From assembly GCF_001571225.1 (NCBI RefSeq), contig NZ_BCTJ01000011.1, positions 62,001 to 126,000 of the forward strand: a DNA stretch of 64,000 nucleotides, given 5' to 3'. Numbering within the stretch: the stretch's first letter is position 1; each line of letters opens with the position of its first letter. Both the position numbers and the translations under genes were made by a program. Below the pieces are notes generated by a model. That model was not told the DNA's origin, ran no database searches, and saw only the letters and a list, made by a program, of their open reading frames with translations. Positions 1-9,363 of the stretch are shown piece by piece. Source of the DNA: Hydrogenophaga palleronii NBRC 102513. GTDB taxonomy: Bacteria; Pseudomonadota; Gammaproteobacteria; Burkholderiales; Burkholderiaceae_C.

Positions 1-113
1 GCGTCGAGCAGCATGCGCTCGTGGCCGTCCAGCTCGACCTCGATGGTCTGCATGTAGGGCTTGGCGTCCTTCTCGGGGTCGTAGCGGTAGATCTTGAATG
101 TGCGTTTGGCCAT
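1..113 (-). CDS. sdhB: Succinate dehydrogenase iron-sulfur subunit, N-terminal part (cut by window edge)
   Basis: The first 37 residues are visible, from an ATG at 113 on the minus strand. They begin MAKRTFKIYRYDPEKD, which matches the N-terminal ferredoxin-like strand of SdhB before the 2Fe-2S cysteines. Those cysteines lie beyond the left edge. SdhB carries electrons from the SdhA flavin through three Fe-S clusters to ubiquinone. It is the last visible gene of sdhCDAB, 40 bases after sdhA, in the usual proteobacterial order. The identity rests on the short N-terminus plus context. Confidence 0.9.
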   Translation of the reverse strand, partial: MAKRTFKIYRYDPEKDAKPYMQTIEVELDGHERMLLD

Positions 114-153
114 GGTGTTTTTCTCCGTGCTTCGTGGGTGCGTGCGGGCGGGC

Positions 154-1962
154 TCAGAAGGTGCGGACCTTCGGCGGCACCGATTCCACGGTCAGCGGCT
201 TGAGGTTGACGGGCTTGTATGTCAGGCTGTTGTCGGCGCTGTGCCACAGCGTGTGCTTCATCCAGTCGGCGTCGTTGCGGCCCAGTGGGTACTGGGCGTC
301 GTCGGCGGGGCGCTCGTAGTCGTTGACGGTGTGGGCACCGCGGCACTCGCGGCGTGCGGCCGCAGAGGTCATGGTGGCCTGGGCCACTTCCATCAGGTTT
401 TCCACTTCCAGCGCTTCGATGCGCGCGGTGTTGAACACCTTGGACTTGTCCTTCAGCGCGATGTTGCCCACGCGCTCGCGCAGGGCGTTGATGCGCTCGA
501 CGCCTTCGTCCATCACCGCCTGGGTGCGGAACACGCCGGCGTGCTGCTGCATGATGGCGCGCATGTCGTTGGCCACGTCCTGGGCGTACTCGCCGTCGGT
601 CGACTGGTCCAGGCGCGCCAGGCGGGCCAGGGTCTTGTCGGCGGCATCGGCCGGCAGCGGCTTGTGCGCCTGGCTCTTGTCGTTGGCTTGCACGATGTGG
701 TTGCCGGCGGCCTTGCCGAAGACCAGCAGGTCGAGCAGCGAGTTGGTGCCCAGGCGGTTGGCGCCGTGCACGCTGACGCAGGCGCATTCGCCCACCGCGT
801 ACAGGCCGTTGACCACCTTCTGGGTGCTGCCATCGCCGTCGGGCGAGACCACCTGGCCGTGGATGTTGGTCGGGATGCCGCCCATCTGGTAGTGGATGGT
901 GGGCACGACCGGAATCGGCTCGCGCGTGATGTCCACGTTGGCGAAGTTCACGCCGATCTCGTACACCGAGGGCAGGCGCTTGTGGATGGTCTCGGCGCCC
1001 AGATGGTCCATCTTGAGCAGCACGTAGTCCTTGTTCGGGCCGCAGCCACGGCCTTCCTTGATTTCCTGGTCCATGCAGCGGCTGACGAAGTCGCGCGGGG
1101 CCAGGTCTTTCAGCGTCGGCGCATAACGCTCCATGAAGCGCTCGCCTTCGCTGTTGAGCAGGATCGCGCCTTCGCCACGGCAACCTTCGGTCAGCAGCAC
1201 GCCCGCGCCGGCCACGCCGGTGGGGTGGAACTGCCAGAACTCCATGTCCTGCAGCGGAATGCCGGCGCGTGCCGCCATGCCCAGGCCGTCACCGGTGTTG
1301 ATGAAGGCGTTGGTGGAGGCGGCGAAGATGCGGCCTGCGCCACCGGTGGCCAGCAGGGTGCTCTTGGCTTCGAGGATGTAGGTCTCGCCGGTTTCCATTT
1401 CCAGCGCGGTCACGCCCAGCACGTCGCCGTTGGCGTCGCGGATCAGGTCCAGCGCCATCCATTCGACGAAGAAGGTGGTGCGGGCCTGCACGTTCTGCTG
1501 GTACAGCGTGTGCAGCATGGCGTGGCCGGTGCGGTCGGCGGCGGCGCAGGCGCGTTGCACCGGCTTCTCACCGTAGTTGGCGGTGTGGCCGCCGAACGGG
1601 CGCTGGTAGATGGTGCCGTCGGGGTTGCGGTCGAACGGCATGCCGAAGTGCTCGAGCTCGTACACGACCTTGGGGGCCTCACGGCACATGAACTCGATGG
1701 CGTCCTGGTCGCCCAGCCAGTCGGAGCCCTTGATGGTGTCGTAGAAGTGGTAGTGCCAGTTGTCCTCGTTCATGTTGCCCAGGCTGGCGCTCACGCCACC
1801 TTGGGCTGCCACGGTGTGGGAACGGGTCGGGAACACTTTGGAGAGCACGGCCACCTTGAGGCCGGCGCGCGCGAGCTGCAGCGAGGCGCGCATGCCGGAG
1901 CCGCCGGCGCCGACGATGACCACGTCGAACTGACGCTTGGGAAGGGATGCGGTTGCGGTCAT
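154..1962 (-). CDS. sdhA: Succinate dehydrogenase flavoprotein subunit
   Basis: This 602-residue subunit oxidises succinate to fumarate in TCA cycle complex II. The N-terminal FAD-binding motif GAGGSGMRA is at residues 18-26. SHTVAAQGG follows, with His49 the expected covalent FAD attachment site. QFHPTG and the C-terminal RLGTNSLLDLLVFG substrate/FAD motifs are intact. Length is normal for proteobacterial SdhA. It starts at ATG 1962, four bases after the sdhD stop, so translation is probably coupled. A long open frame on the opposite strand is a GC-rich shadow. Confidence 0.98.
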   Translation of the reverse strand: MTATASLPKRQFDVVIVGAGGSGMRASLQLARAGLKVAVLSKVFPTRSHTVAAQGGVSASLGNMNEDNWHYHFYDTIKGSDWLGDQDAIEFMCREAPKVVYELEHFGMPFDRNPDGTIYQRPFGGHTANYGEKPVQRACAAADRTGHAMLHTLYQQNVQARTTFFVEWMALDLIRDANGDVLGVTALEMETGETYILEAKSTLLATGGAGRIFAASTNAFINTGDGLGMAARAGIPLQDMEFWQFHPTGVAGAGVLLTEGCRGEGAILLNSEGERFMERYAPTLKDLAPRDFVSRCMDQEIKEGRGCGPNKDYVLLKMDHLGAETIHKRLPSVYEIGVNFANVDITREPIPVVPTIHYQMGGIPTNIHGQVVSPDGDGSTQKVVNGLYAVGECACVSVHGANRLGTNSLLDLLVFGKAAGNHIVQANDKSQAHKPLPADAADKTLARLARLDQSTDGEYAQDVANDMRAIMQQHAGVFRTQAVMDEGVERINALRERVGNIALKDKSKVFNTARIEALEVENLMEVAQATMTSAAARRECRGAHTVNDYERPADDAQYPLGRNDADWMKHTLWHSADNSLTYKPVNLKPLTVESVPPKVRTF

Positions 1963-1966
1963 GGCT

Positions 1967-2332
1967 TCAGAGCCTCCAGAGAACTTGAACAGCCCAGCCC
2001 AGGCAGGCGATGAGCCAGACGATGGTGAAGACGTGCAGCACGAGGCGGATGCCGACGGGCTTGACGTAGTCCATCCAGATGTCGCGCATGCCGACCCACA
2101 CGTGGTAGGCCAGGGCCAGGAACACAGCGAAGGTCAGGGCCTTCATCCACTGGGCGGCGAAGATGCCGGCCCAGCTTTCGTAGCCGATGGGGCCGCTGGT
2201 GAACAGCAGCTTGGCCAGCACGATCAGCGTGAAGATGGCCATGATGGCCGCGGTGATGCGCTGGGCGAGCCAGTCGCGCAGGCCGTAGTGGGCGCCGGTG
2301 ACGACGCGCTTGGAACCGTAATTAACAGTCAT
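1967..2332 (-). CDS. sdhD: Succinate dehydrogenase hydrophobic membrane anchor subunit
   Basis: This 121-residue protein has three predicted membrane helices (about residues 27-45, 60-82 and 95-117). Motif AYHVWVGMRDIWMDY contains His77, the position expected for the haem b ligand contributed by SdhD, followed by the conserved D-Y pair near the quinone site. It anchors SdhAB to the inner membrane and helps form the ubiquinone pocket. It lies between sdhC (18 bases upstream) and sdhA (4 bases downstream) in one leftward operon. Confidence 0.95.
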   Translation of the reverse strand: MTVNYGSKRVVTGAHYGLRDWLAQRITAAIMAIFTLIVLAKLLFTSGPIGYESWAGIFAAQWMKALTFAVFLALAYHVWVGMRDIWMDYVKPVGIRLVLHVFTIVWLIACLGWAVQVLWRL

Positions 2333-2350
2333 GGTTGTGCTCCTGGGGGC

Positions 2351-2782
2351 TCAGTACAGGCCGAACAGCTTGGCGCCCAGCACCAGCGTGAGGCCGATGC
2401 TCAGGACCAGCGTGACCAGGGCGGACGAGCGGCCGAACTCCTTGCTCACGGCGTGGCAGGCGTCCATGTAGAGGTGGCGCACGCCGGCGATCAGGTGGTG
2501 CAGGTAGGCCCAGATGATGGACAGCACCACCAGCTTGAACAACCAGCCCGGCACGAAGCCGATGCCCACCGAAAACGCCGCGCTGAAGCGCTCGAAGGAC
2601 AGCTCGGACGACACCGAGGTGTCGAACAGCCAGACGATCAGGGGCAGCAAAAGGAACATCAGGCCGCCGCTGGCGCGGTGCAGGATCGACACCCACGCCG
2701 CCGGAGCCATGCGGTAGGTGGTCAGGTCCTTGAAGGCGTTGATGTTGCGGAACTCGGGCCGCTTTTTGGTCAACTCTGTCAT
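2351..2782 (-). CDS. sdhC: Succinate dehydrogenase cytochrome b556 subunit
   Basis: This is a 143-residue membrane protein with three predicted helices. It shows the SdhC signatures SILHRASGG (residues 32-40, quinone-binding Ser/His-Arg) and HHLIAGVRHLYMD (95-107), which includes the haem-ligand histidine region. The N-terminus RPEFRNINAFKDLTTYRMAPAA resembles beta-proteobacterial SdhC, here read as short pieces. It is the first gene of sdhCDAB. The upstream region carries 11-bp-spaced GGTAAC repeats listed separately. Confidence 0.96.
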   Translation of the reverse strand: MTELTKKRPEFRNINAFKDLTTYRMAPAAWVSILHRASGGLMFLLLPLIVWLFDTSVSSELSFERFSAAFSVGIGFVPGWLFKLVVLSIIWAYLHHLIAGVRHLYMDACHAVSKEFGRSSALVTLVLSIGLTLVLGAKLFGLY

Positions 2783-2827
2783 GGTGGGGCTTTCTTCCGT
2801 GGGAGGAGGGAGGGCGTGAAACCCGTT

Positions 2828-2862
2828 GGTAACTCAGTGGTAACTCAGTGGTAACTTTTACC
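2828..2862. promoter_or_regulatory. 11-bp tandem GGTAAC repeats upstream of sdhC
   Basis: GGTAACTCAGT occurs twice in tandem, followed by a third GGTAAC. The last unit forms the inverted repeat GGTAA-CTT-TTACC (2850-2862). Half-sites spaced about one helical turn apart, 46-80 bases upstream of the sdhC start, suggest a regulator-binding array or a repeated promoter element. No known protein is assigned to it here. Confidence 0.45.
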
Positions 2863-2938
2863 AAGGTGCCGCAAATTCTATTGCAATGCACCATACCGTA
2901 GCCTGGCACTGGGACGCTTTCGCCCGTGCGGCGTGACT

Positions 2939-3742
2939 TCAGCTCAGCTCATTGCGGTAATGGCGCGCGTCCGTGCGGTACAGGCCGCGGCGCAACTCCA
3001 TGGGTTCGTCGTTGTAGGTGAATGCCAGCCGCTCCACGCTCAGCAGGGGAGAGCCAGCGCTCACCTCCAGCAGCGCGGCTGCATCCTCGTCGGCACTCAC
3101 GGCCTTGATCTTTTCCACCGCGCGCACCATGCGCACGCCGAACTGGGTTTCAAACAGCGCGTACATCGGGCCCTGGTCGTCGGACAGGGTCTCGAGCGTC
3201 AGGCCCTTGAATGGACCGCCGGGCAGCCAGAGTTCTTCCACGATGGCTGGCGTGCCGCCGAAGGCCAGCACCCGCTTGACCTGCAGCACGGCGTCGCCGG
3301 TGCGCAGCGCCAGCTGGCGCGCCACCTCGGCCGGTGCGCGCAGACGGCGGCACTCGATGATCTGGCGCTCGGCGCGGCCCTGGTCTTCCAGCGTACCCAG
3401 GTCGGGCAGCAGGCGCAGGAAACGGTACTGGGTATGGGCTTCGGCATGGGTCGCCACGAAGGTGCCCTTGCCCTGCCGGCGCACCAGCAGGTTGTCGGTG
3501 GCGAGTTCGTCGATCGCCTTGCGCACCGTGCCCTGGCTGACGCGAAAGCGCGCCGCGAGGTCGAACTCGCTGGGAATCATGTCGCCCGGCTTCCATTCAC
3601 CCGCCTGCAGGCTGCGCAAGATCAGTGTCTTGATCTGCTGGTACAAGGGGCTGAACGCAGGCGCCGTGTTCTCGAACACGGCCTGGGTGCCAACGTCCGG
3701 CGCAGCAGTATCAGGAGGAGGGGGAAGGGGTGATGTGGCCAT
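2939..3742 (-). CDS. GntR family (HutC/UTRA) transcriptional regulator
   Basis: The 267-residue protein has a winged helix-turn-helix at about residues 31-97 (PSEFDLAARFRVSQGTVRKA and the wing RRQGKGTFVATH). A UTRA effector domain follows, of the kind that binds small metabolites in HutC-type regulators. The open frame extends to a TTG at 3781, but that codon has no ribosome-binding site and abuts the operator, so the ATG at 3742 is preferred. It lies between sdhCDAB (same strand) and divergent mdh, and probably controls TCA genes and itself. The effector is not evident. Confidence 0.88.
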   Translation of the reverse strand: MATSPLPPPPDTAAPDVGTQAVFENTAPAFSPLYQQIKTLILRSLQAGEWKPGDMIPSEFDLAARFRVSQGTVRKAIDELATDNLLVRRQGKGTFVATHAEAHTQYRFLRLLPDLGTLEDQGRAERQIIECRRLRAPAEVARQLALRTGDAVLQVKRVLAFGGTPAIVEELWLPGGPFKGLTLETLSDDQGPMYALFETQFGVRMVRAVEKIKAVSADEDAAALLEVSAGSPLLSVERLAFTYNDEPMELRRGLYRTDARHYRNELS

Positions 3743-3785
3743 GCGTTGACAGCGCCTGCAGGGCGCCGTTCGAGGGTGCAATCAT

Positions 3786-3806
3786 ATCTTATATAAGACA
3801 TAAGAC
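3786..3806. promoter_or_regulatory. Palindromic operator TCTTATATAAGA between the GntR gene and mdh
   Basis: TCTTATATAAGA (3787-3798) is a perfect 12-bp palindrome. An extra ATAAGAC repeat follows directly, making ATAAGACATAAGAC. It lies just upstream of the likely mdh -35 box and in the 5' region of the GntR gene, a classic position for autoregulation plus control of a divergent gene. The 14-mer covering it recurs exactly, in reverse orientation, at 40927-40940. Binding by the adjacent GntR protein is inferred. Confidence 0.6.
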
Positions 3807-3809
3807 AAA

Positions 3810-3839
3810 TTGACGCATGAGGGTTTGCGAGGGTACACT
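3810..3839 (+). promoter_or_regulatory. Probable sigma-70 promoter of mdh
   Basis: A -35-like TTGACG (3810-3815) and a -10-like TACACT (3834-3839) are separated by 18 bases, immediately downstream of the TCTTATATAAGA palindrome. This leaves a leader of roughly 110 bases before the mdh ATG. A regulator at the palindrome would sit directly upstream of the -35 element. Assigned by eye from consensus similarity. Confidence 0.5.
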
Positions 3840-3957
3840 CAGCGCCTGACCGAGATTCCCTGGCCTGCGGTTTTGAAGCCTTGGCCACGCCTCCTGCGTC
3901 CGGGGCCTGATACCCCCGTCCCTTCTCCCTCCCAACGTCCCTTTTCGGAGTTTTCAC

Positions 3958-4944
3958 ATGAGCAAAAAGCCCGTCCGCGTTGCCGTCACTGGCGCCGCAG
4001 GTCAAATCGGTTACGCCCTTCTGTTCCGCATCGCTTCCGGCGAAATGCTCGGCAAGGACCAGCCGGTGATCCTGCAGCTGCTGGAAATCCCCGACGAAAA
4101 AGCGCAGAAGGCGCTCAAGGGCGTGATCATGGAGCTGGAAGACTGCGCCTTCCCGCTGCTGGCCGGCGTGGTGCCCACGGGTGACCCGGAAGTGGCTTTC
4201 AAGGACGCCGACTACGCCCTGCTGGTGGGTGCCCGTCCGCGCGGCCCCGGCATGGAGCGCGCCGACCTGCTGGCCGCCAACGCCCAGATCTTCACCGCCC
4301 AGGGCAAGGCCCTGGACAAGGTCGCCAGCCGCGACGTCAAGGTGCTGGTGGTCGGCAACCCCGCCAACACCAACGCCTACATCGCCATGAAGAGCGCGCC
4401 CAGCCTGCCGCGCGAGAACTTCACCGCCATGCTGCGCCTGGACCACAACCGCGCTGCCAGCCAGATCGCGGCCAAGACCGGCGGCAAGGTCGGCGAGATC
4501 GAGAAGCTGACCGTGTGGGGCAACCACTCGCCCACCATGTACGCCGACTACCGTTTCGCCACCATCGGCGGCAAATCGGTCAAGGACGCGATCAACGACC
4601 AGGTCTGGAACGCCGACGTGTTCCTGCCCACCGTGGGCAAGCGCGGCGCCGCCATCATCGACGCGCGTGGCCTGTCTTCGGCCGCTTCGGCTGCCAACGC
4701 CGCCATCGACCACATGCGCGACTGGGCGCTGGGCAGCAAGGGCCAGTGGGTCACCATGGGCGTGCCTTCCAACGGCGAGTACGGCATTCCGAAGGACGTG
4801 ATCTTCGGCTTCCCGGTCACCACCGAAGGTGGCAAGTACAAGATCGTTGAAGGCCTGGAGATCGACGCTTTCTCGCAAGAGCGCATCAACAAGACCCTGG
4901 ACGAGCTCAAGGGCGAGCAGGACGGTGTGAAACACCTGCTGTGA
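3958..4944 (+). CDS. mdh: Malate dehydrogenase (NAD-dependent)
   Basis: The 328-residue enzyme interconverts malate and oxaloacetate. The NAD-binding loop TGAAGQIGY is at residues 11-19. Substrate arginines lie in [13 protein letters not shown] (Arg95, Arg101), [10 protein letters not shown] follows, and the catalytic pair is Asp162 (RLDHNRA) and His190 (GNHSP). It belongs to the LDH-like MDH group with a GARPRGPGM loop common in Burkholderiales. A GGAG ribosome site precedes ATG 3958. It is transcribed divergently from the GntR gene. Confidence 0.97.
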   Translation: MSKKPVRVAVTGAAGQIGYALLFRIASGEMLGKDQPVILQLLEIPDEKAQKALKGVIMELEDCAFPLLAGVVPTGDPEVAFKDADYALLVGARPRGPGMERADLLAANAQIFTAQGKALDKVASRDVKVLVVGNPANTNAYIAMKSAPSLPRENFTAMLRLDHNRAASQIAAKTGGKVGEIEKLTVWGNHSPTMYADYRFATIGGKSVKDAINDQVWNADVFLPTVGKRGAAIIDARGLSSAASAANAAIDHMRDWALGSKGQWVTMGVPSNGEYGIPKDVIFGFPVTTEGGKYKIVEGLEIDAFSQERINKTLDELKGEQDGVKHLL

Positions 4945-4950
4945 TGTCTC

Positions 4951-5046
4951 CCTGCGCCGCTTCGCACCTTCCCCACATGGGGCGCACACCGACGGCCTGG
5001 CAAGGCCAGTGCCGTGCCGCGTGCCGGGGGCGGGCGGTGCATCCTG
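4951..5046. repeat. Copy of a dispersed GC-rich intergenic repeat
   Basis: This spacer between mdh and the CitE-like gene contains CCCTGCGCCGCTTCGC, a CTTCCCC...GGGG arm pair, a GGC-rich middle and a CATCCTGG end. The arrangement matches other spacers in this window (around 23908, 25047, 34693, 47253 and 50844). It is not coding. The match is by eye and partial. Confidence 0.4.
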
Positions 5047-5074
5047 GTTTTGACATCTGCTTTTCCGGTCGTCC

Positions 5075-6068
5075 ATGACAACCCATCCACGATCCATTCT
5101 TCTGGGGGCCCAGGCCGGCGCGTTTTCGCTGCCGGTCTGTGACCATTACAGCGGGGTGGAGACGCGGATGCGCAAGAGCCTGGCCCTGCAGGCCGAGCTG
5201 GCGGCCGAGTTCGGCACCTGCGTGTTCGACGTCACGCTGGATTGCGAGGACGGCGCCCCGGTGGGTGGCGAGGCGGAACACGCCGCGCTGGTGACCGAGC
5301 TGGCGCTGGCCGCCGCGCCCGCTGCGCGCGTGGCGGTGCGGGTGCACCCTGTGGACCACCCGGCCTTCGAGGCCGACGTGGCGACCATCGCGGGCCGCGC
5401 CGGTGCGCGCCTCACGCACATCATGGTGCCCAAGGTCGAGTCGGTGGCCGAGGTGCAGCGCGCCGTCGCGGCGCTGGATGCCGCCGGCGCCACTGCACTG
5501 CCGCTGCATGTGCTGATTGAATCGCCCGCTGCGGTGCACCGTGCTTTCGACATCGCCGCGGAGGCGCGCGTGCAGAGCCTGAGCTTCGGCCTGATGGATT
5601 TCGTCTCGGCCCATGGCGGTGCGATCCCCGCCGACGGCATGAGCGTGGCCGGCCAGTTCTCGCACCCGCTGGTGCTGCGCGCCAAGCTGGCGATTGCGTC
5701 GGCCTGCCATGCGCACGGCAAGGTGCCGTCGCACTGCGTGGTGACCGAGTTCAAGGACCTGGCTGCGCTGCAGCAGGCCGCGACCACGGCGGCGCGTGAA
5801 CTCGGCTACACCCGCATGTGGAGCATCCATCCCGACCAGATCCGCCCCATCCTGGCCGCTTTTGCCCCGCTGCAGAGCGAGGTGCAGACGGCGGCGGCCT
5901 TGATTGAGCGCGCCATCGCCGCCGACTGGGCGCCGGTGCAGTTCGAAGGCCGACCGCGCGAGTTACCGCTATTTCTGGCAGGTGCTGGAGCGCGCGCACC
6001 AGACCGGCCTGCCTTTGCCCGACACGGTGCAAACCCATTTCAACGACGAGCCGGCGCAGCGGCATTGA
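5075..6068 (+). CDS. HpcH/HpaI aldolase / citrate lyase beta-like (CitE) protein, apparent 3' frameshift
   Basis: This is a CitE-superfamily lyase (TIM barrel, CoA-ester C-C lyase) starting at ATG 5075. Motifs include [60 protein letters not shown] and [12 protein letters not shown]. The starting frame is convincing only to about 5950. It then becomes family-unlike and would run to 6259, overlapping acnB. The +1 frame from 5952 encodes the expected C-terminus ([16 protein letters not shown]...) and stops at 6068. So the true gene is 5075-6068 with a small indel, probably a deletion, around 5945-5955. It may be a real mutation or a sequence error. The exact substrate is unknown; malyl-CoA or citramalyl-CoA type is possible. 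Confidence 0.82.
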
Positions 6069-6128
6069 GCTTGCTTGCGCCCACCCCACCTGTTTCCTAC
6101 CCCACGCAAAATCCCTGGAGAGAACGCC

Positions 6129-8729
6129 ATGTCCACCTTCCTCACCGACTACCGCGCCCACACCGCCGAACGCGCTGCGCTCGGCATTCCGCCCCTGCCC
6201 CTGGAAGCCAAACAGGTGGCCGACCTGATCGAGCTGATCAAGGCTCCGCCGGCCGGTGAAGACGCCTTCCTGCTGGACTTGCTGACGCACCGTGTGCCGC
6301 CCGGCGTGGACGACGCCGCCAAGGTCAAGGCCAGCTTCCTGGCTGCCGTGGCGCACGGCGACGTGAAGGTGGGCCTGATCTCCAAGGCCAAGGCCACCGA
6401 GCTGCTCGGCACCATGGTCGGCGGCTACAACGTGCACCCGCTGATCGAATTGCTGGACGACGCCGAAGTGGCGGGCGTGGCCGCCGAAGGCCTGAAGAAG
6501 ACGCTGCTGATGTTCGACTTCTTCAACGACGTGGCCGACAAGGCCAAGGCCGGCAATGCCAAGGCCAAGGAAGTCATGCAGTCGTGGGCCGACGCCGAGT
6601 GGTTCACCACCCGCCCCGAAGTCGAGAAGAAGATCACCGTCACCGTGTTCAAGGTGCCGGGCGAAACCAACACCGACGACCTGTCGCCCGCGCCCGACGC
6701 CTGGAGCCGCCCCGACATCCCGCTGCACTACCTGGCCATGCTGAAGAACACGCGCTCGGACGCGGCCTTCAAGCCCGAAGAAGACGGCAAGCGCGGCCCG
6801 ATGCAGTTCATCGAAGACCTGAAGAAGAAGGGCCACGTGGTCGCCTATGTGGGCGACGTGGTCGGCACCGGCTCCAGCCGCAAGTCGGCCACCAACAGCG
6901 TGATCTGGGCCACCGGCCAGGACATCCCCTTCGTGCCGAACAAGCGCTTCGGCGGCGTCACGCTCGGCGGCAAGATCGCGCCGATCTTCTTCAACACGCA
7001 GGAAGACTCGGGCTCGCTGCCGATCGAAGTGGACGTGAGCAAGCTGGAAATGGGCGACGTCATCGACGTGCTGCCCTACGACGGCAAGATCGTGCGCAAC
7101 GGTGAAACCTTGGTCGAGTTCGCGCTCAAGAGCGACGTGCTGTTCGACGAAGTGCGCGCCGGCGGCCGCATCAACCTGATCATCGGCCGCTCGCTCACCG
7201 CCAAGGCGCGTGAGTTCCTGGGCCTGCCCGCCTCCACCGTGTTCCGCCTGCCCCAGGCACCGGCCGCCACCAACGCCGGCTTCACGCTGGCGCAGAAGAT
7301 GGTCGGCCGCGCGGTTGGCCTGCCGGAAGGCCAGGGCGTGCGCCCCGGCACCTACTGCGAACCCAAGATGACCACCGTCGGTTCGCAAGACACCACCGGT
7401 CCGATGACGCGCGACGAGCTGAAAGACCTGGCCTGCCTGGGCTTCAGCGCCGACATGGTGATGCAGTCCTTCTGCCACACCGCGGCCTATCCGAAGCCCG
7501 TGGACGTGAAGACGCACCGCGAGCTGCCGGCCTTCATCAGCAACCGCGGTGGCGTGGCCCTGCGTCCGGGCGACGGCGTGATTCACAGCTGGCTCAACCG
7601 CCTGCTGCTGCCCGACACCGTGGGCACGGGCGGTGACTCGCACACCCGTTTCCCCATCGGCATCAGCTTCCCCGCCGGCTCCGGCCTGGTGGCCTTCGGT
7701 GCCGCCACCGGCGTGATGCCGCTGGACATGCCCGAATCCGTGCTGGTGCGCTTCAAGGGCCAGATGCAACCCGGCGTGACCCTGCGCGACCTGGTGCACG
7801 CAATCCCGCTGTACGCCATCAAGGCCGGTCTGCTGACGGTGGCCAAGGCCGGCAAGAAGAACATCTTCTCGGGCCGCATTCTGGAAATCGAAGGCCTGCC
7901 GGACCTCAAGGTCGAACAGGCTTTCGAGCTGAGCGACGCCTCCGCCGAACGCTCGGCCGCCGGCTGCACCATCAAGCTCAACCCCGAGCCGGTGAAGGAA
8001 TACCTCACCAGCAACGTGGTGCTGATGAAGAACATGATCGCCAATGGCTACGCCGACAAGCGCACGCTGGAGCGCCGCATCGAGAAGGTGGAAGCCTGGC
8101 TGGCCAACCCCAACCTGCTCGAAGCCGACAAGGACGCCGAATACGCCGCCGTGATCGAGATCGACCTGGCCGACATCCATGAGCCCATCCTGTGCTGCCC
8201 GAACGATCCGGACGATGCCAAGACCTTGTCCGAAGTGGCCGGCACCAAGATCGACGAAGCCTTCATCGGTTCGTGCATGACCAACATCGGCCACTTCCGC
8301 GCCGCGGCCAAGCTGCTGGGCGGCCAGCGCGACATTCCGGTCAAGCTGTGGGTGGCACCGCCGACCAAGATGGACGAGAGCGAGCTGATCAAGGAAGGCC
8401 ACTACTCGGCTTTCGGCACCGCCGGTGCGCGCACCGAAATGCCGGGCTGCTCGCTGTGCATGGGCAACCAGGCGCAGGTGCGCGAAGGCGCGACGGTGGT
8501 GTCCACCTCCACCCGCAACTTCCCGAACCGTCTGGGCAAGAACACCAACGTGTTCCTGGCCTCGGCCGAACTGGCGGCCATCGCGTCCAAGCTGGGCCAC
8601 ATCCCGACCGTGGCCGAGTACCACGAAGCCATGGGCGTGGTGAACAAGGATGGTGCGGCGATCTACAAGTACCTGAACTTCGACCAGATCGAGGAGTACG
8701 CCGACACCGCCAAGGGCGTCACCGCGTAG
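6129..8729 (+). CDS. acnB: Aconitate hydratase B / 2-methylisocitrate dehydratase
   Basis: The 867-residue bifunctional aconitase isomerises citrate to isocitrate and can also dehydrate/hydrate methylcitrate intermediates. Fe-S ligands are Cys716 ([11 protein letters not shown]), Cys774 and Cys777 (GCSLCMGNQ), matching the AcnB spacing. The N-terminal HEAT-like region and swivel domain precede the core, as is typical of AcnB. ATG 6129 is chosen because GGAGAGAAC lies just before it and the N-terminus [11 protein letters not shown] fits the family. The gene ends at a strong terminator. Confidence 0.97.
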   Translation: MSTFLTDYRAHTAERAALGIPPLPLEAKQVADLIELIKAPPAGEDAFLLDLLTHRVPPGVDDAAKVKASFLAAVAHGDVKVGLISKAKATELLGTMVGGYNVHPLIELLDDAEVAGVAAEGLKKTLLMFDFFNDVADKAKAGNAKAKEVMQSWADAEWFTTRPEVEKKITVTVFKVPGETNTDDLSPAPDAWSRPDIPLHYLAMLKNTRSDAAFKPEEDGKRGPMQFIEDLKKKGHVVAYVGDVVGTGSSRKSATNSVIWATGQDIPFVPNKRFGGVTLGGKIAPIFFNTQEDSGSLPIEVDVSKLEMGDVIDVLPYDGKIVRNGETLVEFALKSDVLFDEVRAGGRINLIIGRSLTAKAREFLGLPASTVFRLPQAPAATNAGFTLAQKMVGRAVGLPEGQGVRPGTYCEPKMTTVGSQDTTGPMTRDELKDLACLGFSADMVMQSFCHTAAYPKPVDVKTHRELPAFISNRGGVALRPGDGVIHSWLNRLLLPDTVGTGGDSHTRFPIGISFPAGSGLVAFGAATGVMPLDMPESVLVRFKGQMQPGVTLRDLVHAIPLYAIKAGLLTVAKAGKKNIFSGRILEIEGLPDLKVEQAFELSDASAERSAAGCTIKLNPEPVKEYLTSNVVLMKNMIANGYADKRTLERRIEKVEAWLANPNLLEADKDAEYAAVIEIDLADIHEPILCCPNDPDDAKTLSEVAGTKIDEAFIGSCMTNIGHFRAAAKLLGGQRDIPVKLWVAPPTKMDESELIKEGHYSAFGTAGARTEMPGCSLCMGNQAQVREGATVVSTSTRNFPNRLGKNTNVFLASAELAAIASKLGHIPTVAEYHEAMGVVNKDGAAIYKYLNFDQIEEYADTAKGVTA

Positions 8730-8748
8730 GCACCCCGTTGCCTGAATG

Positions 8749-8777
8749 AAAAAGCCGCTGCCCTGCAGCGGCTTTTT
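8749..8777 (+). terminator. Rho-independent terminator after acnB
   Basis: A perfect 12-bp stem, AAAAAGCCGCTG (8749-8760) with CAGCGGCTTTTT (8766-8777), has a 5-base loop and a T run. Because the stem begins with A's it can work in both directions, also ending the leftward rhodanese transcript. Confidence 0.9.
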
Positions 8778-8815
8778 CTTTGGCGCGAACACCGGCGGGG
8801 CTGGGTGTGCCGCGC

Positions 8816-9340
8816 TCAGGCCAGCGCCCTCCGGTTCCAGGGCATGCGCATCAACACACGCGCCAGTCCGCAGAAGCCCGACGCGCCCGCGAACACCAGG
8901 CCCGCGCCGACGAAGCCGGAGAGGGCGTGGAACCACGGCGAGACGGTGGCACCCAGCACCGCGCCGATCACGATCAGCGAGCCGGCTGCGATCTGCACCT
9001 GCCGCTGCAGCTCCAGGGGTTGTGATGCATCGGTCACAACCGGCAGCCCGGCTTTCTTCCAGGCGTCCAGCCCACCTTCGAGCACATAGGCGTCGCACGC
9101 GGCGCATGCCGCCAGGGTGGGCGCGTTGACCTGCGTGCGGTTGCCCGAGCGGCAATGGAAGATGACCGCCGTTGCGCCGTCCACCGACAGGCCACCGCCC
9201 TGCAGGCGGTCCATCGGCACATGGCGGGCCCGCGCGATGCGTTCGCGCGCGTGCTCGTCCGCGCCGCGGATGTCGACCAGGACGGCGCCCTGGTTCAGCA
9301 GTGCCTGCGCGGCTTGGGGCGAGAGTGGCTTCAGGGACAT
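8816..9340 (-). CDS. Rhodanese-domain membrane protein (YgaP-like, rhodanese + DUF2892)
   Basis: In this 174-residue protein, residues 1-105 form a rhodanese domain with active-site Cys63 in HCRSGNRT. After it come two hydrophobic segments (about 118-135 and 140-157), matching the rhodanese-DUF2892 arrangement of E. coli YgaP. It probably transfers sulfane sulfur at the inner face of the membrane. It is 23 bases downstream of the ArsR-type gene in one leftward unit, across from a persulfide dioxygenase-like gene, which supports a sulfide-detoxification role. Confidence 0.88.
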   Translation of the reverse strand: MSLKPLSPQAAQALLNQGAVLVDIRGADEHARERIARARHVPMDRLQGGGLSVDGATAVIFHCRSGNRTQVNAPTLAACAACDAYVLEGGLDAWKKAGLPVVTDASQPLELQRQVQIAAGSLIVIGAVLGATVSPWFHALSGFVGAGLVFAGASGFCGLARVLMRMPWNRRALA

Positions 9341-9363
9341 GGCAGTGGTTCTCCGAAAAAAGA

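Noticed and set aside
94..2013. 639-codon open frame opposite sdhA
   Set aside because: Shadow of sdhA in GC-rich DNA; the translation is rich in His/Val/Gln/Gly with no known motif, while the minus strand encodes a complete SdhA.
3743..3781. N-terminal extension of the GntR regulator from TTG 3781
   Set aside because: No ribosome site and it abuts the operator; ATG 3742 fits better.
5751..9155. 1134-codon leftward open frame across the CitE-like gene, acnB and the rhodanese gene
   Set aside because: It lies opposite acnB and runs through the terminator at 8749-8777. Composition is typical of antisense high-GC frames.
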